Shown: positions 31,920 through 39,035 of the stretch, piece by piece
Position numbering within the stretch: position 1 is the first letter of the stretch
Layout: every line of letters starts with the position of its first letter
Assembly (NCBI RefSeq): GCF_042663225.1
Contig: NZ_JBHTAA010000005.1
Span: 496,001-560,000 of the forward strand
Direction of reading: 5' to 3'
Length of the DNA stretch: 64,000 nucleotides
Source of the DNA: Haloferax namakaokahaiae
Lineage (GTDB): Archaea > Halobacteriota > Halobacteria > Halobacteriales > Haloferacaceae
Notes under the pieces: generated by a model
What the model saw: the letters and a program-made list of their open reading frames with translations, nothing else
Told to the model about the DNA's origin: nothing
The model's database searches: none
Position numbers and translations under genes: made by a program

Positions 31920-33031
31920 CGGCGTACCTCCCTGACTGCCGAGACGATATCCTTCGGTTCGACCGCGGGGTCGAACGAGAGCGTGGCTTCCGCGGGGCCG
32001 CCGGTCGCCGTCGCCTCACCGAGTTCGGTTGCGGCGGCGGCGAGTTGCTCGTCAAGCCCGGCGGGACCGGTCGAGACGAGCGCGGCGGCACCGGCTCCGA
32101 CCGCGAGAACGGTCGGTTCGGGTGCGCGGAAGTCGCGGGCGAGACGCGCGACAGTCGCAAGCCGGCCGGGCGAACTGAGGTCGCACGAGAGCGCGTAGAG
32201 GCTCTCGTAGCGTCCCGTCGTCGCCCCGCGGAGCGCGGCGTGGACTGCTTGTGCGTGGTCGCGCCACGCATCGAGTGCGGTCTCACGAACGTCGTGGCCG
32301 AGTGCGAGCGCGATTGCGACGCCCGGCGACTCACGAACGGTCGCATCGAGCACGTCGGCGAATCCACCGACGGTCTCGAACGGCCCGTTCGGAGTGACGT
32401 TCGGGTGAAGAATGCGCTCGACGGCGGTCGCGGCCTGTGGCGTCGCGTCACCGGTCGTCGCATCGAGTGCGACGGCGGAAGCGACGTTGCGGTGTGCGTC
32501 CGCGTCGAGTTCGGCCGGCAGCGACAGTTCGGCGAGTAACGCCTGCGTCGCCTCGCGGTCACCGGACCACGGTGCGTGGACGAGCGTCGAGTGGGCGAGT
32601 CCGTCGGCGAGGTCTGCCGTCGGAACGGCAACTCCGGGACGGGACTCGACTCCCTGCTCGGCCATCGCGGCTTCGAGGTCGGCGTCCGGTTCGTCACCGG
32701 CGGCGTGGAAGCCGGCCAGTGCGCAGACCGGGTCGGGTTCGACGCCCAGTTCGCGGACGACTGTCGCCGCGTCGGTGGGGTCGAGTTCGAGGTCGGACGA
32801 CTCGTCCGACGTGCCGACAGTGACCGTGAGGTCGTCGTCTGTCGCGGCCTCGGGAGCACCGGTCGCTCGAATGCGGAAGGGAACGTGTCGCGTCGAGAGT
32901 GCCCGGCCGAGAACACCTGCTGCTGCGACGGCCGAACCGCTGGCGTGCACGCGGAGACGAACGAACGTCGCCTCGCTGAGCGCCGCGGCGGCGTCGGGAG
33001 CAGGCGTCTGTTCGGCGGGACTCATCGACAT
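31916..33031 (-). CDS. RecJ/DHH-family protein lacking catalytic motifs
   Basis: A 371-residue protein whose N-terminal segment VRLRVHASGSAVAAAGVLGRAL aligns in pattern with RecJ motif I (HxDxDGxxSAxxLxxAL), but both metal-binding aspartates are replaced. No DHH motif is present. Later segments (VTVGTSDESSDLELDPTD; LGVEPDPVCALAGFHAAGD) follow the RecJ layout. Adjacency to uS15 is a known archaeal context for RecJ-family genes. Some archaeal RecJ homologues act with GINS and MCM as Cdc45-like factors, including nuclease-dead forms, so a structural replication role is plausible. Starts at 33031 and 33025 are equally possible. Confidence 0.75.
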   Translation of the reverse strand: MSMSPAEQTPAPDAAAALSEATFVRLRVHASGSAVAAAGVLGRALSTRHVPFRIRATGAPEAATDDDLTVTVGTSDESSDLELDPTDAATVVRELGVEPDPVCALAGFHAAGDEPDADLEAAMAEQGVESRPGVAVPTADLADGLAHSTLVHAPWSGDREATQALLAELSLPAELDADAHRNVASAVALDATTGDATPQAATAVERILHPNVTPNGPFETVGGFADVLDATVRESPGVAIALALGHDVRETALDAWRDHAQAVHAALRGATTGRYESLYALSCDLSSPGRLATVARLARDFRAPEPTVLAVGAGAAALVSTGPAGLDEQLAAAATELGEATATGGPAEATLSFDPAVEPKDIVSAVREVRR

Positions 33032-33036
33032 CTAGG

Positions 33037-33504
33037 TTATCCTTCGAGGAGTTCGACTGCGACGTCGTAGCTGTACGTGAAGTCCTCGTCGAGCTTGTCG
33101 CCACGGTAGTAGGCGACCAGACGGCGAATCTTCGACTCCGTGTTCTGGAGTGCGCGACGGTTGGACTTGTCCTGCTGGTTCTCCTCCATGTGTTCGCGGA
33201 GGCGAACGGCGCGTTCCATCAGGTTCCGGAGGTCCTCGGGGAGTTCGGGTGCCGCGTCGTTCTCTTCGAGGATGGTGGAGACTTTCTTGCCGGTTGCGAG
33301 CTTGACGTTGGGGACCGGAACGCCCTTGACGCCTTCGTCGCGCAGGGAGAGACCAATCTGGCTGGGGTCCTTACCCTGTTCAGCAAGTTCGACGACGCGT
33401 GCTTCGATGTCGCTCGCGTCAACGTCGCTCCACTCCGGGGCTTCGTCTGCCACCGGCTTGTCCGAACCGGACGAGCCACGGCGGCGGGTGTGCATTCGTG
33501 CCAT
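33037..33504 (-). CDS. rps15: Small ribosomal subunit protein uS15
   Basis: A 155-residue archaeal uS15. The start MARMHTRRRGSSGSDKP and the segment EWSDVDASDIEARVVELAEQGKDPSQIGLSLRDEGVKGVPVPNVKLATGKK form the archaeal N-terminal extension. The S15 core with LPEDLRNLMERAVRLREHM and NRRALQNTESKIRRLVAYYRGDKLDEDFTYS binds 16S rRNA at the three-way junction. The ATG at 33504 was chosen over an upstream frame with non-ribosomal sequence. First gene of the four-gene operon; the next start is 5 bp after its stop. Confidence 0.97.
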   Translation of the reverse strand: MARMHTRRRGSSGSDKPVADEAPEWSDVDASDIEARVVELAEQGKDPSQIGLSLRDEGVKGVPVPNVKLATGKKVSTILEENDAAPELPEDLRNLMERAVRLREHMEENQQDKSNRRALQNTESKIRRLVAYYRGDKLDEDFTYSYDVAVELLEG

Positions 33505-33543
33505 TGTTGCGGGTTGGAACCGCACTGACCGCAGAAACGAGTA

Positions 33544-33572
33544 CCCCGTAGTCGCATACACGACTACCGGGG
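33544..33572 (-). promoter_or_regulatory. Inverted repeat in the rps15 upstream region
   Basis: CCCCGTAGTCG-N6-CGACTACCGGGG forms an 11-bp stem with a one-base bulge, 40 nt upstream of the uS15 start. An AT element near 33656-33663 (minus) could place the transcription start upstream of it, putting the hairpin in the mRNA leader. There it could act in autoregulation, as leaders of ribosomal-protein operons often do. Alternatively it is an operator. Confidence 0.4.
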
Positions 33573-33695
33573 CACTACCGCAATCCCAAGCCCAAAACGG
33601 GCGAGTCAGATTTGCGGCCGTGCTGGATTCCCACCGGAGTGTCCACGTTCGGCGGGTTAAATCGTTTCGACTCGTCGCCAGCGAGAATCGAAGGG

Positions 33696-33703
33696 CTTCT
33701 AAA
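33696..33703 (+). promoter_or_regulatory. TATA box of tRNA-Ala
   Basis: CTTCTAAA centred about 28 nt before the tRNA 5' end at 33728. Confidence 0.5.
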
Positions 33704-33727
33704 CGACTGGCGGCTCTACAGATGTGC

Positions 33728-33799
33728 GGGCTCGTAGATCAGGGGTAGATCACTCCCTTGGCATGGGAGAGGCCCCGGGTTCAAATCCCGGCGAGTCCA
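33728..33799 (+). tRNA. tRNA-Ala (anticodon GGC)
   Basis: A complete 72-nt cloverleaf. The acceptor arm GGGCTCG pairs with CGAGTCC, with discriminator A. The anticodon stem is CTCCC/GGGAG with loop TTGGCAT, giving anticodon GGC. The T arm contains GGTTCAAAT. The third acceptor pair is G3-U70, the universal alanine identity element, which confirms the assignment. No intron and no encoded CCA. Its 3' end starts a block of repeated tail copies. Confidence 0.96.
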
Positions 33800-33891
33800 C
33801 TCACATCCTTTCGGTCGTTTCACTCCCTCCAGTCGTTCGTGGACTCGCCTTACTCCCACTCGCTGCGCTCGCGGGAGTCCCGGCGAGTCCA
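33786..33891 (+). repeat. 106-bp direct repeat, copy A (includes tRNA-Ala tail)
   Basis: Begins with the last 14 nt of tRNA-Ala (TCCCGGCGAGTCCA) and ends with a second copy of the same 14 nt at 33878-33891. Between them is a long hairpin: GGACTCGCC pairs with GGCGAGTCC and, nested inside, ACTCCC with GGGAGT. Copy B at 34150-34255 differs at a single base (33814 G versus 34178 A). Confidence 0.9.
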
Positions 33892-34149
33892 CTATTCTCC
33901 GCGACACCATACTCTGAGCAGTGGCTCCGTCAGGAGCCCTGCGATTCCTCTCGGTGGCGCGTAAGATAGTGTCTGTTCGAGACGGGATTTGAATCAGGGA
34001 GCGGGAGGTGAGCGAGCACCGCGAGCGAACGGAAGCGACTGGGGTTCAAATCCCGGCAAGACGGAGTCTTGCCGTACTCCCACTCGCTGTCGTCTGCGGG
34101 AGTCCCGTGAACTTCGTTCACGACCTTCGCAAACCATCGGTTTGCTCAG
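33892..34149. other. Non-coding spacer with decayed tRNA-like T arms and hairpins
   Basis: No credible gene. It contains T-arm-like pieces: a GGGATTTGAATC stretch at 33984-34003, and GGGGTTCAAATCCCGG at about 34037-34053, which matches the tRNA-Ala T arm. It also holds hairpins such as GGCAAGACGGAGTCTTGCC (about 34051-34069) and a GTGAACTTCGTTCAC palindrome within 34103-34124. Two of these motifs recur beside tRNA-Arg at 51.4-51.6 kb. Confidence 0.7.
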
Positions 34150-34255
34150 TCCCGGCGAGTCCACTCACATCCTTTCGATCGTTTCACTCCCTCCAGTCGT
34201 TCGTGGACTCGCCTTACTCCCACTCGCTGCGCTCGCGGGAGTCCCGGCGAGTCCA
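34150..34255 (+). repeat. 106-bp direct repeat, copy B
   Basis: 105 of 106 positions are identical to copy A (33786-33891). It starts and ends with the 14-nt tRNA-Ala tail (34150-34163 and 34242-34255). It is not attached to an intact tRNA, so it is a duplicated tail plus hairpin. Confidence 0.9.
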
Positions 34256-34406
34256 TTTCTAAACGAAGTGAAGAAATTGACGAGCTGAGCATTTGGCTCG
34301 CCAAACGCGTGAATTTGAACCACTTCCAGTCGGACACAACGAGCACTGCGAGAGGTCGTTGCTCCCAGTTCAGTGGTTCACAGACGTACAAAAGCGTCAG
34401 TTTGTG
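34256..34406. other. Non-coding spacer downstream of repeat B
   Basis: Comparatively AT-rich sequence with no supported gene. A GAATTTGAACCAC piece near 34311 looks like another worn T arm. It separates the tRNA-tail repeats from the DUF7344-like gene. Confidence 0.5.
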
Positions 34407-34766
34407 CTATACCCAGTCGCCCGGAAAGACGTGCCTGTGAGTTGTCAGCAACACCATCGCGGACCTGACGCGTTCGAACTCCGGCCCACACGTGAACACC
34501 TCTAAGTCGGGATTCCAGTGAATGTATCCCCCGGAGGCCAGTTTCGGTAAGTGAACGTGCCGGAGAGCGATTTCCACTTCTGATTTAGAGGGCGCCTCGA
34601 CGACGAAGTCATCGACCGAGAATCGGTGTTCGGGGTCGGCGTAGGCGAGTTCGAGCATTATCCAGCGGCGGTGTGAGTGGGAGAGCACGTCGAAGAGTAG
34701 GTCTTGTGAACCTCTCCCACCCGGAAGAGACGTATCGACAGTGGTGCTCGGTTCGGTCAGGTACAT
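34407..34766 (-). CDS. DUF7344-like winged-helix protein
   Basis: A 119-residue protein. The segment LLFDVLSHSHRRWIMLELAYADPEHRFSVDDFV, followed by IALRHVHLPKLASGGYIHWNPDLEVFTCGPEFERV, is the pattern of small haloarchaeal winged-helix regulators (DUF7344-like). In these, 'R-x2-I/L-x2-L' leads the first helix, 'HxHLPKLxxxGxIxW' is the recognition and wing region, and the strand is 'xVxxGP'. Target genes are unknown. It precedes, on the same strand and with only 43 bp, no other regulator; the Bat-like gene lies upstream of it, so they may be co-transcribed. Confidence 0.8.
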   Translation of the reverse strand: MYLTEPSTTVDTSLPGGRGSQDLLFDVLSHSHRRWIMLELAYADPEHRFSVDDFVVEAPSKSEVEIALRHVHLPKLASGGYIHWNPDLEVFTCGPEFERVRSAMVLLTTHRHVFPGDWV

Positions 34767-34809
34767 GATTCTGGCAGACGTTGCTCGGTATGGGGTTTAG
34801 ACTTTGAGG

Positions 34810-36156
34810 CTAGGTATCTAGCCCCCCGAAGAACCAGCGCGTTAGTTTCGATTCGGCAAGCCGGAGGTGGCGAAGCCACGTCGAAGTCGCAATATCCATG
34901 GACCCCGCGATATCCTCAGCGTTACTTTCTCGCGGCCACTCGAAGTACCCCGCGAGATACGCCGCGCGCAACGTCTCGGTCTGACGGGAAGTAAGCTCAT
35001 CTCTAAGTGAATCACGTGACTGTAAGGTCGTAACGATGGGCCGGTCGAGCGTGCGCTTTGCGACGACTGACGCCGTCGGGTATTCTCCGAGGAAGGAGTC
35101 GATGAGTTCGTTGAGGTCGGCGTCGGCGCCAATCTCGGCAACCACCGTCGTCACACCGTTCTCGCTTCGGAGAGACTTCCCATTCGCACCCGTTTCGACG
35201 ACCGTCTGAATCGGCGAGTGGTCCACGACGAGTTCGAGGAGTGTTTCGGTGTCGGATTCGGAGACGACACGGCAGTGGCTCACGTCGTCGAACTCCGTCA
35301 CGAACTCATCGATATCCTCTGGGACCGCACAGGTGACCGTCACGTAATTGAGCAAATTCCCCTCGGATATCGACACCATTCCCTCGAAATCACATCGACA
35401 CTCTAACTCACGCGAAAGCTCGCCGAAGGCGTTGCCATCAGTGAGTTCGAACTCGATTTCGACGACCGAGTCGGCGGTGAGCGTCCGCTGATATCGCTCG
35501 CTTTTGGCTTGCTCTGCTTTCAGTGCGGTCATCGTCTTCCGGCGCTCGGTGATATCTCGGAGCACCGAGAGATGGCGGCCTGGGAGGATGTTCGGTGTGG
35601 CACTGAACTCGACAGTCCGAACCGTCCCGTCGGAGCGAACGAGCGGAAAGACCCCCGTTTCGAGAGCGGACGCTTGGAATTCGTTCCACGCCTCTTCGAA
35701 ATTGTACCCCTCGGCGGCGAAGTCAGAAATCGTTCGGCCGAGCAGTTGGTCTCTGGATAGACCGAAGAGTTCGCATGCTGCGGGGTTGGCATCGACGTAT
35801 CGAGCGTCGTCGTCGGCGATGAGAATCGCGTCGAACGCCTCGTCGAACACGGCTCGAAACTGCCGCTCGCTACGGACGACCTCGGTGACAGTCCTCGGCG
35901 ATACCGAACCGTCTGTCGTTGTCGATTCCGGTGGGAGCGTTCGCAACCACCACACTTGCTCTCCGGCCTCGATTCGTTTCGTCCCGAGTACGCCATCGGC
36001 GAACGACGCCGCTAATTCGTGCGCTACTGCATCGACCGTACAGTCGATTTCGTCGGCAAGTTCGATTGCGGTGTACGGTTCGCTTATCTCGGCGGCTTCG
36101 AACACAGTTCGAATTTTCTCACGTAATCCCGAGGGGGACCCTGCACTACTCGTCAT
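34810..36156 (-). CDS. Bat-like PAS-domain transcriptional regulator (HTH-10)
   Basis: A 448-residue sensor-regulator of the bacterio-opsin activator type. Residues 10-75 form an N-terminal winged-helix-like domain (IRTVFEAAEISEPYTAIELADEIDCTVDAVAHEL). Residues 98-215 are a PAS domain (FDEAFDAILIADDDARYVDANPAACELFGLSRDQLLGRTISDF, ending SVLRDITERRK). Residues 230-375 are the beta-rich BAT-type domain. The C terminus (LTSRQTETLRAAYLAGYFEWPRESNAEDIAGSMDIATSTWLRHLRLAESKL) is the HTH-10 DNA-binding domain. The signal sensed and targets are unknown. It is divergent from a membrane phosphoesterase and near the pilus genes. Confidence 0.9.
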   Translation of the reverse strand: MTSSAGSPSGLREKIRTVFEAAEISEPYTAIELADEIDCTVDAVAHELAASFADGVLGTKRIEAGEQVWWLRTLPPESTTTDGSVSPRTVTEVVRSERQFRAVFDEAFDAILIADDDARYVDANPAACELFGLSRDQLLGRTISDFAAEGYNFEEAWNEFQASALETGVFPLVRSDGTVRTVEFSATPNILPGRHLSVLRDITERRKTMTALKAEQAKSERYQRTLTADSVVEIEFELTDGNAFGELSRELECRCDFEGMVSISEGNLLNYVTVTCAVPEDIDEFVTEFDDVSHCRVVSESDTETLLELVVDHSPIQTVVETGANGKSLRSENGVTTVVAEIGADADLNELIDSFLGEYPTASVVAKRTLDRPIVTTLQSRDSLRDELTSRQTETLRAAYLAGYFEWPRESNAEDIAGSMDIATSTWLRHLRLAESKLTRWFFGGLDT

Positions 36157-36331
36157 GCGATAGATACGGTCGCAAGTCGATTAGCGGTGACGTCGCTCGG
36201 GACGTCGAATGCGCTCTCCCGTCGGGATTCTTGAACGTGGCAGCTAGGCTATACTCTCACTCCACGTACTCTACTCGCAAGCGTCGGAAGTCTTCGCCGT
36301 GGCTGGTGAAGACCCGACCGATGCGAACCAC

Positions 36332-37687
36332 ATGGCCTCAGATTCGACAGAACCATCGACCCGGTTCTACTTCATCAGCGACCTGCACATCGGCGGCGAC
36401 GAACAGTTAGCGACCGTCGATTTCGAGGACGAACTCCTCGCATTCCTCCGGAAACTCGAAACGACCGACGAGGACGCCGAACTCGTCGTCAACGGCGACG
36501 CCTTCGGGTTGTGGGAGTTCACCGAACTGGAGGGCATGGAGAAGTTCGACGCGCTCGTGGATCACTACCCCGAGTTGTTCGCACAGCTCAAAGCGACCGG
36601 TGAGAACGTGAAAATCACGTTCATGCCCGGGAACCACGATTACGAACTCGCGTGTTACCCGGAGTACATCGAGCGACTGGCCGAGTACAACGTCACACTC
36701 GAACAGGAGGTCGTCCTCACGCGCGAGGTCGCCGACCGACTCCTCTGGATCGAACACGGCCAACAACGCGACCCGAACAATCGAAGCCCCGATTTCGGGA
36801 ACCCCTACGCCAATCCGCCGGGCTACTTCGTCAACCAACACATCACGAGCAAGGCCGGCCAGCTCTCGGACCGCGGGAAGTTCAACTGGCTGAAAGACAT
36901 CCAATCGGTGACGCCGATGACCGAGATTCCCGATTGGATGATTTCGAACTACTTCTATCGGGAGATGAGTCCGTTCCTCCGCTATGCGGTACTGCCGTTC
37001 CTCCTGCTGTTCAACGTCAGCCTCCTCTATCTCGTCATGTTCGTCCTCGCGGCGACGGGTATCTGGGCGCTCCCGGCCGAGACTGCCGATTGGCTCTTCA
37101 GGTATCTCGGTCCTCTCGGAGCGTTCGTGGACGTGGTTCTCGTGATCAACATCATCATCATCGCGCTACTCACGCTCTTGGCGATACCGGGGTTCTTCTT
37201 CGTTCGAGACGCTCGAAAGACACTCAAACGATTCGGGCTGGTCGAGACCGGCGAACCGGAGGAAGTCGCGGACAAGTACGCCGATGGCGCGCGTGAGGTG
37301 TTCGCCGAACATCCCGAAGTCGCGGTGTTTCTCTACGGACACACACACCGCGCGTCGCTCATAGAAGTCGATGATAGAGTCGTCTTGAACACGGGGACGT
37401 GGCTGAAGCGACTCAACCGAAGGTCCGTGGTCTTCGGATTGCTCCCCTGGGTGTTTTACCCCTCGTTCCGCTTGAACTACTACCGTATTTACGAAGCAGA
37501 CGGCGACGTAGTCATCGAGTACCACCTCGTCGATAAACCGAATCCGAAAGACCTGACACGTCTAGAGCGAGTGTTGACGTTTGCACCACCCACTGACCAC
37601 TCGATTCCCGAACGTACCGTCGTCGAATCGGGGAAAATGTCAACCGAGTCGGCGAACGAAGCGGAACTGTTCGAGGACGTGACCTGA
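36332..37687 (+). CDS. Membrane metallophosphoesterase
   Basis: A 451-residue calcineurin-like phosphoesterase. Metal-binding motifs are ISDLHIGGD, VNGDAFG, MPGNHDYE and, near the C terminus, LYGHTHRASL followed by LNTGTW. Two membrane segments (PFLLLFNVSLLYLVMFVLAA and VVLVINIIIIALLTLLAIPG) lie between the GNHD and GHTH blocks, so a membrane hairpin is inserted within the catalytic fold. The best start is the ATG at 36332; a GTG 33 bases upstream is possible. The substrate is unknown; lipid-linked pyrophosphates, as for LpxH-like enzymes, are one option. Confidence 0.87.
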   Translation: MASDSTEPSTRFYFISDLHIGGDEQLATVDFEDELLAFLRKLETTDEDAELVVNGDAFGLWEFTELEGMEKFDALVDHYPELFAQLKATGENVKITFMPGNHDYELACYPEYIERLAEYNVTLEQEVVLTREVADRLLWIEHGQQRDPNNRSPDFGNPYANPPGYFVNQHITSKAGQLSDRGKFNWLKDIQSVTPMTEIPDWMISNYFYREMSPFLRYAVLPFLLLFNVSLLYLVMFVLAATGIWALPAETADWLFRYLGPLGAFVDVVLVINIIIIALLTLLAIPGFFFVRDARKTLKRFGLVETGEPEEVADKYADGAREVFAEHPEVAVFLYGHTHRASLIEVDDRVVLNTGTWLKRLNRRSVVFGLLPWVFYPSFRLNYYRIYEADGDVVIEYHLVDKPNPKDLTRLERVLTFAPPTDHSIPERTVVESGKMSTESANEAELFEDVT

Positions 37688-37893
37688 TTCGAAAAATCGA
37701 CACCTTCCATCTCTTGAGAGGGCATCTCCCGTCCAGAATCCACGTCGCACGACGATAGTCGGTTACCGTGTACCCTCTTCTTCTCAATTCGACGGGATTA
37801 CCGGCGATACCTTTTTGAACTATCGAGAATAGTGATATTCATCCGAACGCCAATGGGTGGTGGCCTCCAAAACATGCGAGCCGTGTGCTAAAT

Positions 37894-38397
37894 ATGAGCT
37901 TTAATACGAATCGAGTCCTCCGGAGAGTTCTCCCGCAGAACCTCGGGGACGAACGCGGCCAAGCACTGCAGGATTACGCGTTGGGTATCGGAATCTTCAT
38001 CGTAAGTGTTGCAATCGTCCTCTCGTTTATTCCATCCATCCTGGCACCGTTCAACGCACCCATCGACGATAGCGTCACGGCCAGAGCCGACCGAAGTGCA
38101 GACAGACTGACATACTCGCTTTCAGAGGAACGACAGCCGAACATTTTGAACACGAGCGATACGGAGTATCTCTTCGAAAATTTGGGTTCGAGTGAGAACC
38201 TTCGAGAGTATCTCGGGCTGTCAGCGACGACGAAAATCAACGTGACGATTCACGACCCTGCGACCGACGAGATTGCGACGGTGAACTCAGTTCGACTCGC
38301 CGCTGGACAGCCGTACGGTGATACCCCAATTGCAGCATCGTCTCGTATCGTTCTTATCGAAGACCAGCCGTACCGATTGACGGTTCGACTATGGTGA
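37894..38397 (+). CDS. Pilin-like protein, first of the pilus cassette (DUF7287-like)
   Basis: A 167-residue protein with a short charged N terminus, then DERGQALQDYALGIGIFIVSVAIVLSF, a class III signal-like segment with a single N-terminal membrane helix, and a soluble beta-rich exported domain. This shape marks archaeal type IV pilin-like subunits. Family naming (DUF7287) is from memory. I chose ATG 37894 over an in-frame GTG at 37885. It starts a five-gene cassette in which each stop overlaps the next start. Base composition is visibly more AT-rich than flanking housekeeping genes. Confidence 0.82.
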   Translation: MSFNTNRVLRRVLPQNLGDERGQALQDYALGIGIFIVSVAIVLSFIPSILAPFNAPIDDSVTARADRSADRLTYSLSEERQPNILNTSDTEYLFENLGSSENLREYLGLSATTKINVTIHDPATDEIATVNSVRLAAGQPYGDTPIAASSRIVLIEDQPYRLTVRLW

Positions 38398-39035
38398 GAC
38401 AACGTATGGACGAACGAGGACAAGCGTACGCGCTCGAAGGGTTCATGGCTGCGATTCTTCTGTTTACGGCCCTCCTATTCTCGATGCAAGCGGTGATTCT
38501 CACGCCGACGACCGCGGGTACTGTTGACCAAGACGTAAAGACCCAAATCCGTGCAGAGGCCCACGATAACCTCGTCATCGCAAACGGCCAAGGCGAACTC
38601 GAACACCTCGCACTCTACTGGAACAACAGCACGGGAACGTTTGCCCACGCGTACAACAATTTGGTTGGGTACAATACGAAACCACCGTGTGGAAGAGCAC
38701 CCGACGCCGCGACACCCAAGTGTGAAGACTTCGGAGAACGGTTGAACGCGACGTTCACTTCCCGAGGGTTCGTGTACAATCTCTACCTCGACTATCGGAG
38801 TGCGACGAACATCCAACAGACGGAATCGACGACAGTCGTCTACCGCGGAACCCCGTCGTCGAACGCAGTCACTGCGACGTTCAGAGTGGTGCTCTACGAC
38901 GAGATGGTGCTCAGGTCACCTGAAGATGCGGACGGTCGGCCGCTCTCGCAACTCGGTCCCGACGAGTTCTACGCGAGCGACATCGACCCAGGACCGGTGT
39001 ACAACATCGTGGAGGTGCGCATCGTCGTATGGTGA
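38391..39035 (+). CDS. Pilin-like protein (DUF7288-like)
   Basis: 214 residues. The N terminus MDERGQAYALEGFMAAILLFTALLFSMQAV combines a charged start and one membrane helix; the rest is a predicted extracellular domain with two cysteines (PPCGRAPDAATPKCEDFG) that could form a disulfide. It overlaps the previous gene by 7 nt. It belongs to the haloarchaeal minor-pilin-like families found next to pilB/pilC. The exact role (tip, initiation or anchoring) is unknown. Confidence 0.82.
   Translation: MVRQRMDERGQAYALEGFMAAILLFTALLFSMQAVILTPTTAGTVDQDVKTQIRAEAHDNLVIANGQGELEHLALYWNNSTGTFAHAYNNLVGYNTKPPCGRAPDAATPKCEDFGERLNATFTSRGFVYNLYLDYRSATNIQQTESTTVVYRGTPSSNAVTATFRVVLYDEMVLRSPEDADGRPLSQLGPDEFYASDIDPGPVYNIVEVRIVVW

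Noticed and set aside
34037..34053. A second intact tRNA gene
   Set aside because: Only a T-arm-like piece is present; no acceptor, D arm or anticodon stem can be built around it.
33728..34163. Simple att pair of an integrated virus or plasmid
   Set aside because: The segment between tail copies is under 400 bp and has no integrase or viral gene, and the tails occur at four places with hairpins, so a plain attL/attR pair does not explain it.
33786..34255. CRISPR array
   Set aside because: Only two long repeat units, derived from a tRNA tail, with no regular spacers and no cas genes.
33720..34290. Short frames across tRNA-Ala and its repeats
   Set aside because: They translate tRNA and hairpin repeats and repeat the same peptide with the repeats; no coding support.
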